Source of the DNA: an uncultured Prevotellaceae bacterium
Lineage (GTDB): Bacteria; Bacteroidota; Bacteroidia; Bacteroidales; Bacteroidaceae
Direction: 5' to 3'
Assembly: GCA_900316685.1 (NCBI GenBank)
Contig: ONDS01000015.1
Coordinates: 1 to 64,000 of the forward strand
Length of the DNA stretch: 64,000 bases
Shown here piece after piece: positions 26,640 to 35,460 of this stretch (its first letter is position 1; every line of letters begins with the position of its first letter). The notes below the pieces were generated by a model that was not told where the DNA came from, did no database searches, and worked only from the letters and a program-made list of their open reading frames with translations. A program made the position numbers and the translations under genes.

Positions 26640-28070
26640 ATGAGGGACTTGTCAAACGACGATTTAAAACAGATCTTAGATATACCGGTTTTCAAACTCA
26701 TCTCACAAGTGGCCGACGACCTCGGCTTAGAGTGTTATGTGGTGGGTGGATATGTGCGTGACCTCTTTCTCGAGCGCCCCTCGAAGGATATCGACTGCGT
26801 GGTGGTGGGTAGTGGCATCGAGGTGGCACAGGAACTGAAAAACAGGTTGGGAAAACAGGCCCACCTGTCGGTGTTCAGGAATTTCGGTACCGCCCAGCTG
26901 AAATACCACGGTCAGGAGGTGGAATTCGTGGGAGCCAGGCGGGAGAGCTACCGACGCGACTCGCGTAAACCCATCGTCGAGGACGGCACGCTCGAGGACG
27001 ACCAAAACCGGCGCGACTTCACTATCAACGCCATGGCGGTATGCCTCAATCGTGAGCGTTTCGGCGAACTGGTCGACCCCTTCGGCGGATTAGACGACCT
27101 GTGGGACGGACTCATCCGCACACCGCTCGACCCTGACATCACCTTCAGCGACGACCCCCTGCGCATGATGCGCTGCGTGCGTTTCGCCGCGCAACTCAAT
27201 TTCTATATCGACGACGAGACATTCGAGGCGCTGGAACGCAATGCCCAGCGAATCAAGATCATCAGTGGTGAGCGTATCGCCGACGAGCTGAACAAAATCA
27301 TGCTCACTGCCACTCCCAGCAAAGGGTTGGTCGACCTGCAACGATGCGGCTTGCTCCAACTCATACTGCCCGAGCTGCAAGCTCTGGATGTAGTGGAGGA
27401 GCGCAATGGCCGTGCCCATAAGAACAATTTCTATCATACACTTGAGGTGCTCGACAACGTGGCGGCGAAGTCCGACAACCTCTGGCTGCGTTGGGCTGCC
27501 TTGCTCCACGACATCGGCAAGACACGCAGCAAACGTTGGGACAACCAAGTGGGATGGACTTTCCACAACCATAATTATATTGGGGCGCGCATGGTGCCCG
27601 ACATCTTCCGCAGGTTGAAACTGCCTCTCGACATGAAGATGGCGTATGTAAAGAAATTGGTGGAACTGCACATGCGCCCCATCGTTATCGCCGACGAGGA
27701 GGTGACCGACAGCGCGGTGCGCCGACTTATCAACGATGCCGGCGACGACATCGACGACCTAATGGTGCTCTGCGAGGCGGATATCACCAGCAAGAACATG
27801 GCGAAGAAACAACGTTTCCTCGAGAATTTCCGTATCGTCAGGGAAAAGCTCGCCGACCTGAAGGAGAAAGATTACAAACGATTGCTGCAACCTTGCATCG
27901 ATGGCAATGAGATTATGGAGCTGTTCCACCTGAAACCCAGTAAGGAGGTGGGCGAGCTAAAAGGCTATCTCAAGGATGCGGTGCTCGACAACCGAGTGGA
28001 AAACGAGCGCGAACCCCTCATGCAGCTGCTCATGCAGAAAGCCCGGGAAATGGGCCTGTTGACCCAATAG
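26640..28070 (+). CDS. cca: tRNA nucleotidyltransferase (CCA-adding enzyme) with HD domain
   Basis: The 476-residue enzyme has the class II nucleotidyltransferase head 'VGGYVRDLFLERPSKDIDCVV' (about 35-56, with the D-x-D metal pair), 'VEFVGARRESY', the template region 'DPLRMMRCVRFAAQL' (about 172-186) and a C-terminal HD domain ('LLHDIGKTRSK'). It adds or repairs the 3'-CCA of tRNAs. The stop codon lies in the first unit of a 9-nt tandem array (28063-28152), in which every unit again carries an in-frame TAG. Confidence 0.95.
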   Translation: MRDLSNDDLKQILDIPVFKLISQVADDLGLECYVVGGYVRDLFLERPSKDIDCVVVGSGIEVAQELKNRLGKQAHLSVFRNFGTAQLKYHGQEVEFVGARRESYRRDSRKPIVEDGTLEDDQNRRDFTINAMAVCLNRERFGELVDPFGGLDDLWDGLIRTPLDPDITFSDDPLRMMRCVRFAAQLNFYIDDETFEALERNAQRIKIISGERIADELNKIMLTATPSKGLVDLQRCGLLQLILPELQALDVVEERNGRAHKNNFYHTLEVLDNVAAKSDNLWLRWAALLHDIGKTRSKRWDNQVGWTFHNHNYIGARMVPDIFRRLKLPLDMKMAYVKKLVELHMRPIVIADEEVTDSAVRRLINDAGDDIDDLMVLCEADITSKNMAKKQRFLENFRIVREKLADLKEKDYKRLLQPCIDGNEIMELFHLKPSKEVGELKGYLKDAVLDNRVENEREPLMQLLMQKAREMGLLTQ

Positions 28071-28152
28071 ACCTTATTAGCCCAATAGGCCCAATAGGCC
28101 CAATAGGCCCAATTAGCCCAATTAGCCTTATTAGCCCAATAGCCCCAATAGA
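28063..28152 (+). repeat. 9-nt tandem array CCCAATAGG, ten units, across the cca stop codon
   Basis: Ten uninterrupted 9-nt units (CCCAATAGG, CCCAATTAG, CCTTATTAG variants). The first unit contains the cca stop codon TAG at 28068-28070, and the period keeps TAG in the same frame in all units. Confidence 0.9.
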
Positions 28153-28219
28153 ATCCCCTCGATTCTCAAATAATTGTTAAATGTAATTGCCGTTGGCCTT
28201 ATATTCAAAGAATATGTTG

Positions 28220-28228
28220 TAACTTTGC
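28220..28228 (+). promoter_or_regulatory. -7 element of the RND efflux operon
   Basis: TAACTTTGC, about 87 nt before the ATG at 28315. It excludes the in-frame ATG at 28174. The long AT-rich leader has no recognised operator. Confidence 0.5.
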
Positions 28229-28314
28229 AAACTGAAAACTTTTCTACTTTATATAGTTTTCAAACGGGAACGATTCTAAATAAGGAAACAATAAATAATT
28301 TTTACATAATAGGT

Positions 28315-29538
28315 ATGAAAATTAATAAGTTATTAATGCTGGTTGCCGCTACGGGCATGCTTGTGGCATGTGGTGGAGGTGGCAACATGAATTTCGGTGA
28401 CAATGAGTATCCCGTCAGGACAGTAGAGACACAGAGTGCTTCAAGCCAGACCACTTACCCTGCCACCATCAAGGGTATTCAGGATGTGGAGATCCGTCCG
28501 AAAGCCTCGGGCTTCATCACCAGGGTCTGTGTGCAGGAAGGACAGTCGGTGGGAGCTGGACAACTGCTCTTCGTCATCGACAACGAGACTTACCAGGCCG
28601 CCGTACGCCAGGCTCAGGCTGCCGTGACACAGGCTCAGGCCGCCGTCAATACGGCCACGGCGCAACTCAACACTGCCAAACTGACCTACGACAACAGTCA
28701 GCAACTGCATAAGAACAATGTCATCGGCGACTACGAACTTCAATCGTCGAAGAACAATTACGAAAGTGCCCAGGCCCAAGTGAACCAGGCCAAGGCAGCC
28801 CTGCAGCAGGCACAGGCCGGACTGGCTTCCGCCCGCGAGAACCTCAGCTTCTGTTATGTGAAGAGTCCCGCCAGTGGTGTCGTCGGCAACCTGCCTTATA
28901 AGGTGGGGGCACTGGTGAGTGGGTCGTCGCAGCCCGCCCTGACCACCGTGTCGAACATCAGCACCATGGAGGTCTATTTCTCCATGAACGAGAAGGACGT
29001 GCTCCAGCTCACGAAGGCCGCCGGATCGGCCGTGGCAAGCTTCCCGCCCGTCAAGCTGCAACTGGCCGATGGTACGACCTATGCCCACGACGGTAGGGTG
29101 GTGAAGGCCAGCGGCGTGATTGATCCCGCCACAGGTGCCGTGTCGATGATCGCACAGTTCCCCAACCCCGACCGCTTGCTCAAGAGCGGTGGGTCGGGCT
29201 CCATCGTCGTGCCGCGCGAGAACAACAACGCCATCGTCATCCCGCAGGAGTGTGTGCTCGAGGTGCAGGACAAGCACTTCGTCTATGTGCTGGGTGCCGA
29301 CAACAAGGTCAACTATACCGAGATAACCATCGACCCGCAGAACGACGGCAAGAACTACGTGGTGCGCACCGGTCTGAAGGTGGGCGACAAGTATGTGACC
29401 AACGGCATAACCAAACTCTCCGACAAGATGGACATAGTGCCTATCACTCCGGAGCAGTATGAGAAGAAACTCAAAGAGGCAGAGAAACTGGGTGAGGCCC
29501 AGGGCGACGCCAAGAAACTCAAAGAGGTGTTCAAATAA
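28315..29538 (+). CDS. RND efflux periplasmic adaptor (membrane fusion lipoprotein)
   Basis: From the ATG at 28315 the 407-residue product has a lipoprotein signal ('LVACGGGG'), the lipoyl/barrel-sandwich half-motifs 'VEIRPKASGFITRVCVQEGQ' and 'CYVKSPASGVVGNLPYKVGALV', a helical hairpin rich in Gln and Ala between them, and a beta-barrel/membrane-proximal part ('YVLGADNKVNYTEI', 'GLKVGDKYVTNGI'). It bridges the inner-membrane pump and the outer-membrane channel. First gene of a three-gene operon, 17 bp before the pump gene. No regulator is adjacent. Confidence 0.95.
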   Translation: MKINKLLMLVAATGMLVACGGGGNMNFGDNEYPVRTVETQSASSQTTYPATIKGIQDVEIRPKASGFITRVCVQEGQSVGAGQLLFVIDNETYQAAVRQAQAAVTQAQAAVNTATAQLNTAKLTYDNSQQLHKNNVIGDYELQSSKNNYESAQAQVNQAKAALQQAQAGLASARENLSFCYVKSPASGVVGNLPYKVGALVSGSSQPALTTVSNISTMEVYFSMNEKDVLQLTKAAGSAVASFPPVKLQLADGTTYAHDGRVVKASGVIDPATGAVSMIAQFPNPDRLLKSGGSGSIVVPRENNNAIVIPQECVLEVQDKHFVYVLGADNKVNYTEITIDPQNDGKNYVVRTGLKVGDKYVTNGITKLSDKMDIVPITPEQYEKKLKEAEKLGEAQGDAKKLKEVFK

Positions 29539-29555
29539 TAAGAAGCCACAGCGAT

Positions 29556-32500
29556 ATGAATGTAACCAATTTCATCAAGAGGCCGGTACTCTCGACGGTG
29601 ATCTCAGTGCTCATCGTCATCCTGGGTTTCATCGGACTGGCCACACTGCCTATCGAGCAGTATCCTGATATCGCTCCGCCTACCGTGGTGGTCTACACAT
29701 CTTACCAAGGTGCCGACGCCGAGACCGTGAAGAACTCGGTGCTCGCTCCTCTGGAGGAGAGTATCAACGGTGTGGAGAACATGACTTATATGACCTCGTC
29801 GGCCACCAACCAGGGTTCGGCCAATATCACCGTGCAGTTCAAGCAGGGAACCAACGCCGATATGTGCGCCGTCAACGTGCAAAACCGTGTGTCGCAGGCA
29901 CAGGGTCTCTTGCCCGCCGAGGTCACGCGTGTGGGTGTGACGGTGCTCAAACGACAGACCTCGCAGGTCATCATGTATACGCTGACCTCACCCGACGGAC
30001 GTTACGACGACGAGTTCCTGACCAACTATGCCAATATCAACATCGTACCGGCACTCAAGCGTATCCCCGGCGTGGGCGACGTGCAGAGCCCGGGTATGAA
30101 GACCTACTCCATGCGTATCTGGCTCAAGCCCGACGTCATGAAGCAATACAACCTCATACCTTCCGACATAGCGGGTGCACTGGCCGAGCAGAACATCGAG
30201 GCTGCACCGGGTTCCTTCGGCGAGCAGAGCGACGTGGCCTACGAATATGTGATGCGCTACAAGGGACGTCTGAAGACTCCCGAGGAGTATGGCAACATCA
30301 TCATCAGCAACACCACCTCCGGGCAGACACTCCGTCTGAAGGATGTGGCGAAGATCGAACTGGGCGGACTGCAGTATTCGGTGTCGATGCGCAACAACAA
30401 CCAGCCTTCGGTCATGGGTATGGTGCAGCAGATCGCCGGTTCCAACGCCAACGAGATAGCCACCAAGGTGAAGGAGGTATTGGAAGAGCAGGCTAAGAGC
30501 TTCCCTCCGGGACTTGAATACCGTATCAACTACGATGTGACGGAGTTCCTCTACGCATCCATCGAGGAGGTGGTCAAGACCCTGCTCATCACCCTTATCT
30601 TGGTGTTCCTCGTGGTATACATCTTCCTCCAGGACTTCCGCTCCACCTTGATTCCTATGATCGCCGTGCCCGTGTCGCTTATCGGTACGTTCTTCTTCCT
30701 CAAGGTGTTCGGCTTCTCCATCAACCTGCTCACCCTCTCGGCCTTGCTCTTGGCCATCGCCATCGTGGTCGACGACGCCATCGTGGTGGTCGAGGCTGTG
30801 CACGCCAAGCTCGACCAGGGCTACAAGAGCAGTCTCACCGCCTCCATCGATGCCATGAACGAAATCTCCAGTGCCATCATCTCCATCACACTTGTGATGG
30901 CCTCGGTGTTCATTCCTGTGTCGTTCATCGGCGGCACTTCGGGAACGTTCTACCGAGAGTTCGGTGTCACCATGGCGGTGTCGATTTTCATCTCGGCGCT
31001 CAACGCCTTGACGCTGTCGCCGGCTCTCTGCGCCATCTTCCTCAAACCGAAGAACGAGGATGGCAGTACCAAGAAGATGAGTTTCATCGACCGCTTCCAT
31101 ACGTCGTTCAACACGTCGTACAACAAGATACAAGGCAAGTATAAGAAGAATGTGGAGCGCCTGGTGCACAAGCCTGTGTTGGCGGGATTGCTCGTCGTGG
31201 CAGGACTCGTCGGCTTGGTCTACACCATGAGTACCACCAAGACCGGTCTTGTGCCCGATGAGGATACGGGTACCTTGTTCTGCACTGTGTCGATGCCTCC
31301 GGGCACCAGTGTGGCACGCACACGACAGGTCATCGACCAGGTGGACGCCATGTTGGCCTCCAACACCGCCATCCAGAGCCGTGAGCAGATACAGGGCTAC
31401 AACTTCATAGCCGGTCAGGGCTCCGACCAAGCAACCTTCATTATCAAGCTCAAGCCTTTCTCCGAGCGTGGCATCACCGAAGGAGCCATGGCTGTGTTGG
31501 GCATGATATACAAGCAGACTGCCTCTATCAAGGATGCGCAGATCCTGGCCTTCGCTCCGCCTATGATTCCCGGCTTCTCCGCCAACAATGGTGTGTCGGT
31601 GGTGATGGAAGACCGCACGGGTGGCGACCTCAACAAGTTCTTCCAGGTGACAAAGGATTACCTGGCCGAACTGAACAAGCGTCCGGAGATACAACAGGCC
31701 ATGACTTCCTACAACCCGTCGTATCCGCAGTATATGGTCGACGTGGATGTGGCTAAGTGTAAGCAGGCTGGTATCGGTCCCAACACGGTGCTCTCCACCC
31801 TGCAAGGTTATTATGGTGGTCTCTACGCCTCGAACTTCAACTCCTATGGCAAGCTCTACCGTGTGATGATTCAGGGCGATATCGAAAGCCGTGAACGTCC
31901 GGAGGGTATCAACAATATCTATGTACGCACACCCTCGGGCATGACTCCCGTCAATGAGTTCTGTACACTCAAACGTGTCTACGGCCCGTCGAACATCAAC
32001 CGTTTCAACATGTTCACGAGCATCAACGTGACAGCCACGGTGGCCGATGGCTACTCCACGGGTGAAGCCATCAAGGCGGTTGAGGAAGTGGCGGCAGATC
32101 ACCTGCCCCAGGGCTATGCCTACGAGTATTCGGGCCTGACCCGTTCCGAGGCGGAGTCGAGCAACTCCACGGCACTTATCTTCGTGCTCTGTATCATGTT
32201 CGTCTACCTCATCCTCTCGGCGCAGTATGAGAGTTATCTGTTGCCCTTGGCGGTCATCCTCTCCATCCCCTTCGGTTTGGCGGGTGCCTTCTTCTTCACG
32301 AAGATATCGGGTCACAACAATGATATCTACATGCAGATATCGCTTATCATGCTTATCGGTCTGTTGGCCAAGAACGCCATCCTTATCGTGCAGTTCGCCC
32401 TTGAACGTCGCGAACTGGGTATGGCCATCTCATGGGCGGGTATCCTGGGAGCCACGGCGCGTCTGCGACCCATCCTGATGACCTCCTTGGCCATGATCAT

Positions 32501-32756
32501 CGGTCTGCTGCCTATGCTTTGGCCCTTCGGTGTGGGCGCCCATGGTAACAACACGCTAGGCTACGCCGCCATCGGTGGTATGCTTATCGGTACGATATGC
32601 CAGATTTTCGTGGTGCCGGCGCTCTTCATGATATTCCAGTCGCTGCAAGAGAAGATCAAGCCCATGCAGTTCGAAGAGGAAGTCAACGAAGACGTGGCGG
32701 CCGAGTTGGCACAGTATGCCCACCAGCCTATCGAGGATTACAAAGTGGAGGAATAA
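29556..32756 (+). CDS. RND (HAE1/AcrB-type) efflux pump, inner-membrane subunit
   Basis: The 1066-residue protein has the AcrB layout: twelve membrane segments with two large periplasmic loops. The proton-relay residues are present: paired Asp in 'IAIVVDDAIVVVE' (about 405-406, TM4) and Lys in 'LIGLLAKNAILIVQFA' (about 938, TM10). 'FIKRPVLSTVISVLIVILG' is the usual N-terminal helix. It would export hydrophobic compounds, bile salts or drugs with proton entry. Flanked by its adaptor and channel genes with 17-bp gaps on each side. Confidence 0.96.
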   Translation: MNVTNFIKRPVLSTVISVLIVILGFIGLATLPIEQYPDIAPPTVVVYTSYQGADAETVKNSVLAPLEESINGVENMTYMTSSATNQGSANITVQFKQGTNADMCAVNVQNRVSQAQGLLPAEVTRVGVTVLKRQTSQVIMYTLTSPDGRYDDEFLTNYANINIVPALKRIPGVGDVQSPGMKTYSMRIWLKPDVMKQYNLIPSDIAGALAEQNIEAAPGSFGEQSDVAYEYVMRYKGRLKTPEEYGNIIISNTTSGQTLRLKDVAKIELGGLQYSVSMRNNNQPSVMGMVQQIAGSNANEIATKVKEVLEEQAKSFPPGLEYRINYDVTEFLYASIEEVVKTLLITLILVFLVVYIFLQDFRSTLIPMIAVPVSLIGTFFFLKVFGFSINLLTLSALLLAIAIVVDDAIVVVEAVHAKLDQGYKSSLTASIDAMNEISSAIISITLVMASVFIPVSFIGGTSGTFYREFGVTMAVSIFISALNALTLSPALCAIFLKPKNEDGSTKKMSFIDRFHTSFNTSYNKIQGKYKKNVERLVHKPVLAGLLVVAGLVGLVYTMSTTKTGLVPDEDTGTLFCTVSMPPGTSVARTRQVIDQVDAMLASNTAIQSREQIQGYNFIAGQGSDQATFIIKLKPFSERGITEGAMAVLGMIYKQTASIKDAQILAFAPPMIPGFSANNGVSVVMEDRTGGDLNKFFQVTKDYLAELNKRPEIQQAMTSYNPSYPQYMVDVDVAKCKQAGIGPNTVLSTLQGYYGGLYASNFNSYGKLYRVMIQGDIESRERPEGINNIYVRTPSGMTPVNEFCTLKRVYGPSNINRFNMFTSINVTATVADGYSTGEAIKAVEEVAADHLPQGYAYEYSGLTRSEAESSNSTALIFVLCIMFVYLILSAQYESYLLPLAVILSIPFGLAGAFFFTKISGHNNDIYMQISLIMLIGLLAKNAILIVQFALERRELGMAISWAGILGATARLRPILMTSLAMIIGLLPMLWPFGVGAHGNNTLGYAAIGGMLIGTICQIFVVPALFMIFQSLQEKIKPMQFEEEVNEDVAAELAQYAHQPIEDYKVEE

Positions 32757-32773
32757 ACTAATTAGTTGCGATT

Positions 32774-34168
32774 ATGAAGAAATTTTCTGTAATATATGTT
32801 ATTTCCTTGGTAATGACCGTCATGCTGTTCAACAGCTGCGGTCTCTACCAGAAATATGAGCGTCCGGATGTCAACACCACGGGCCTGTTCCGCGACAATG
32901 TGTCGCTGACCGACACGCTCGTGGCTACGGATACCACCTCTTTCGGCAACTTGCCTTGGCGGAGCCTGTTCACAGACCCTTGCCTGCAAAGGCTTATCGA
33001 CGCCGGTCTGGCGCATAACACCGATCTGCTCAACGCCGCCCTCAATGTGCAGATGGCCGAGGCGCAGCTCAAGGCCTCGAAGCTGGCCTTCCTGCCACAG
33101 TTCACCTTCTCGCCCCAGGGTACCATAGGATGGTGGGACGGCAACGGTGCGGCGAAAACCTATCAGCTGCCCGTGGCCGCCTCGTGGAGCGTCGACCTCT
33201 TCGGCAACCTGCTCTCGCAGAAGCGTAGTGCACAGGTGTCGCTACTGGCCACCAAGGATTATCAGGTGGTGGTGCAGTCGAACGTCATCGCGGGCATCGC
33301 CAATATGTACTACACCCTGCTCATGCTCGACGAGCAACTGAAGATTCTCGCCGACATGACATCGCTGACCAAGGACACTTGGGATATGATGAAACTGCAG
33401 ATGAACCTGGGCAGGGCCCGCTCCACCAGTGTGCAGAGCGCCGAGGCCAATTATTACTCTGTGCTCACGCAGACCACCGAGTTGAAACGTCAGGTGCGCG
33501 AGGTGGAAAACTCGCTCTCGCTGCTCATCGGACAACCCGCACAGACCATCGAGCGTGGTTTGTTGGCCGACCAGGTGCTCCCAGAGGAGTTCAGTACGGG
33601 CATCGGCATACAGCTGTTGGCCAACCGTGCCGACGTGCATGCAGCCGAGATGCAGCTGGCATCCTGCTTCTATAACGTGGAGACGGCGCGCAGCCGCTTC
33701 TATCCCTCCATCACCATCTCGCCCTCGGGAGCCTTCACCAACAGCGGCGGTGGCGCCATCGTCAACCCGGGCAAATGGCTCTTCTCCATCGTCGGCTCAC
33801 TGGTGCAGCCCATCTTCATGCGTGGCCAGCTCACAGCGGGTCTGCGCGTGGCTGAGGCACAGGAGCAGCAGGCATTCAACACCTGGCAGCATGCCGTGTT
33901 GCAGGCTGGCAGTGAGGTGAGCAACGCCTTGGTGCAGTACAACTCGTCGGCGGAGAAATCGGCATTGGAGGCCCAGCAAATCGAGGTGCTGAAGAAGAAC
34001 GTGGAGCATACGCGCATGCTGTTCACCAGTTCGTCGAGCACCTACCTCGAGGTCATCGGTGCCCAGCAGTCGCTGCTCAACGCACAGATATCCAAGGTGA
34101 CCGACGATTTCAACAAGATGCAGGCCGTGGTGAGTCTTTGGACTGCCCTCGGCGGCGGAGGAAAATAA
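32774..34168 (+). CDS. Outer-membrane efflux channel lipoprotein (TolC/NodT family)
   Basis: The 464-residue protein has a lipobox ('LFNSCGLYQKYERPDV'), the two repeated outer-membrane efflux units with long Ala/Gln-rich helices ('NADLLNAALNVQMAEAQLKA'-like and 'ANRADVHAAEMQLASC'), and 'SWSVDLFGNLLSQKR', typical of NodT-type channels. It completes the tripartite pump with the preceding two genes. Transcription seems to end in the repeat-rich gap before lpxA, though no clean terminator hairpin is seen. Confidence 0.94.
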   Translation: MKKFSVIYVISLVMTVMLFNSCGLYQKYERPDVNTTGLFRDNVSLTDTLVATDTTSFGNLPWRSLFTDPCLQRLIDAGLAHNTDLLNAALNVQMAEAQLKASKLAFLPQFTFSPQGTIGWWDGNGAAKTYQLPVAASWSVDLFGNLLSQKRSAQVSLLATKDYQVVVQSNVIAGIANMYYTLLMLDEQLKILADMTSLTKDTWDMMKLQMNLGRARSTSVQSAEANYYSVLTQTTELKRQVREVENSLSLLIGQPAQTIERGLLADQVLPEEFSTGIGIQLLANRADVHAAEMQLASCFYNVETARSRFYPSITISPSGAFTNSGGGAIVNPGKWLFSIVGSLVQPIFMRGQLTAGLRVAEAQEQQAFNTWQHAVLQAGSEVSNALVQYNSSAEKSALEAQQIEVLKKNVEHTRMLFTSSSSTYLEVIGAQQSLLNAQISKVTDDFNKMQAVVSLWTALGGGGK

Positions 34169-34180
34169 TATAGAATTGAG

Positions 34181-34289
34181 TGGTGAGAGGTGAGAGGTGA
34201 GGGGTGAGAGATTACTCCGCTGTAGACTATTGTCTGAACTCCTGAACTCCTAAACTCCCAAACTTCTGAACTCCTAAAATAATAGTATA
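34181..34289. repeat. Mixed intergenic repeats (GGTGAGAGGTGAG; CTGAACTCCTAAACTCC)
   Basis: The gap between the efflux operon and lpxA contains GGTGAGAGGTGAG units (34181-34210) and several copies of GAACTCCTGAACTCCTAAACTCC. The complementary form (GGAGTTTAGGAGTTCAGAC) occurs at about 41548-41575 and 51925-51970. Confidence 0.7.
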
Positions 34290-35069
34290 ATGAACGATAT
34301 AAGTCCAAGAGCCGAAATCGACCCCAAGGCGAAAATAGGCGACAATTGTAAGATATTCCCCTTCGTCTACATCGAAGGCGATGTGGAGATCGGCGATGGG
34401 TGCATCATCTTCCCCTTTGTGAGCATCCTCAACGGCACCCGTATGGGCAAACGCAACAAGGTGCACCAAGGGGCGGTCATCGGTGCTCTGCCACAGGATT
34501 TCGAATTCCGTGGCGAGAAGAGCGAACTCATCATCGGCGACAATAATATCATCCGCGAGAATGTGGTCATCAACCGTGCCACACACACCGGTGGGCAGAC
34601 AGTCATCGGCAACGACAACTTCCTCATGGAGGGCGCCCATATCTCGCACGACACGAAGGTGGGCAATGCCTGTGTCTTCGGTTATGGTACCAAGATCGCC
34701 GGCGACTGCGAGATAGGCAACGGCGTGATCTTCTCGTCGGGTGTCATCGAGAATGCCGGCACCCGCGTGGGCGAGGGCTCCATGATCACCGCAGGCTCGG
34801 CCTTCTCCAAGGATGTGCCACCCTATGTGGTGGCGGGCGGCGTGCCCGTGCGTTACAATGGTGTCAACAACACCATGCTCACCCACTACGGCATCAATGA
34901 GAAGGTACAGAAGCACATAGCCAATGCCTACCGACTGGTGTTCCTCGGACAGCAGAGCGTCTACGACAGTATGTTGCAGATACGCGACCAGGTGCCCGAC
35001 AGCCCGGAAATCCAGAACATCATCGAGTTCCTGAATACGGCCAAGGTGGGCATCATCGGCAAGTTGTAG
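34290..35069 (+). CDS. lpxA: Acyl-ACP--UDP-N-acetylglucosamine O-acyltransferase
   Basis: The 259-residue protein is a left-handed beta-helix acyltransferase with many hexapeptide repeats ('AKIGDNCKIFPFVYIEGDVEIGDG'-type), the catalytic His region 'GAHISHDTKVGN' (about residues 113-124), 'DVPPYVVAGG' and the helical C-terminus 'GINEKVQKHIANAYRLVF'. It performs the first acylation of lipid A synthesis in the cytosol. In Bacteroidetes lpxA usually sits in an lpxD-lpxC/fabZ-lpxA cluster; here it stands alone, so it could be a second copy or a related sugar acyltransferase. Confidence 0.85.
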   Translation: MNDISPRAEIDPKAKIGDNCKIFPFVYIEGDVEIGDGCIIFPFVSILNGTRMGKRNKVHQGAVIGALPQDFEFRGEKSELIIGDNNIIRENVVINRATHTGGQTVIGNDNFLMEGAHISHDTKVGNACVFGYGTKIAGDCEIGNGVIFSSGVIENAGTRVGEGSMITAGSAFSKDVPPYVVAGGVPVRYNGVNNTMLTHYGINEKVQKHIANAYRLVFLGQQSVYDSMLQIRDQVPDSPEIQNIIEFLNTAKVGIIGKL

Positions 35070-35084
35070 TTTTTTTCAGAATAA

Positions 35085-35124
35085 CATACGAAAATTGGCT
35101 GCTCAAGCAGCCAATTTTCGTATG
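35085..35124. terminator. Strong hairpin after lpxA, likely terminator
   Basis: A perfect 18-bp stem (35085-35102 with 35107-35124) and a 4-nt loop. T-rich sequence precedes it, but no uninterrupted T-run follows. Confidence 0.65.
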
Positions 35125-35460
35125 CCCTATTCCTTTCTCCTGTCTTCCTTTACTATCCTCTTCCTTTTCCGAATTTCTGAATATTTTTCGTATGTTTTAC
35201 CAATAATTGCCGCGTTTAAGTTAATTTTATTTAATTTTTATATACATTAGCGGTGTTTTGTTCTGTTTCGCTTTACTTTTGCACAAAATTAGGACGGGTG
35301 GTAAGTTTACTTTCGGTTTGTAGTTGATAATGCCCGTTTACTTGCGAAATTTAATTTTTGAAAGATAAAAAAGGAAAAATTGGTAGTGGTAGGCTGGTTT
35401 ACCACATTATTTAGGGAATCATTTTAATTACATAACAAGTGTGCTTTATGAAAAAATAGT
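35125..35460 (+). promoter_or_regulatory. Promoter and long leader of the SusC operon
   Basis: This gene-free stretch is AT-rich. It holds the -7 element TACTTTTG (35274-35281) followed by C, which implies an mRNA leader of about 160 nt, and a hairpin GTGGTA/TACCAC (35386-35391 with 35400-35405) about 45 nt before the likely start codon. No adjacent sigma/anti-sigma pair or hybrid two-component regulator was found. Long leaders are usual for SusC genes under post-transcriptional control; that this one works so is inference. Confidence 0.5.

Noticed and set aside
29988-32315. 775-codon open frame antisense to the RND pump gene
   Set aside because: Composition is His/Glu/Arg-rich without a fold or motif, and it mirrors codon bias of the pump gene, which has clear catalytic residues.
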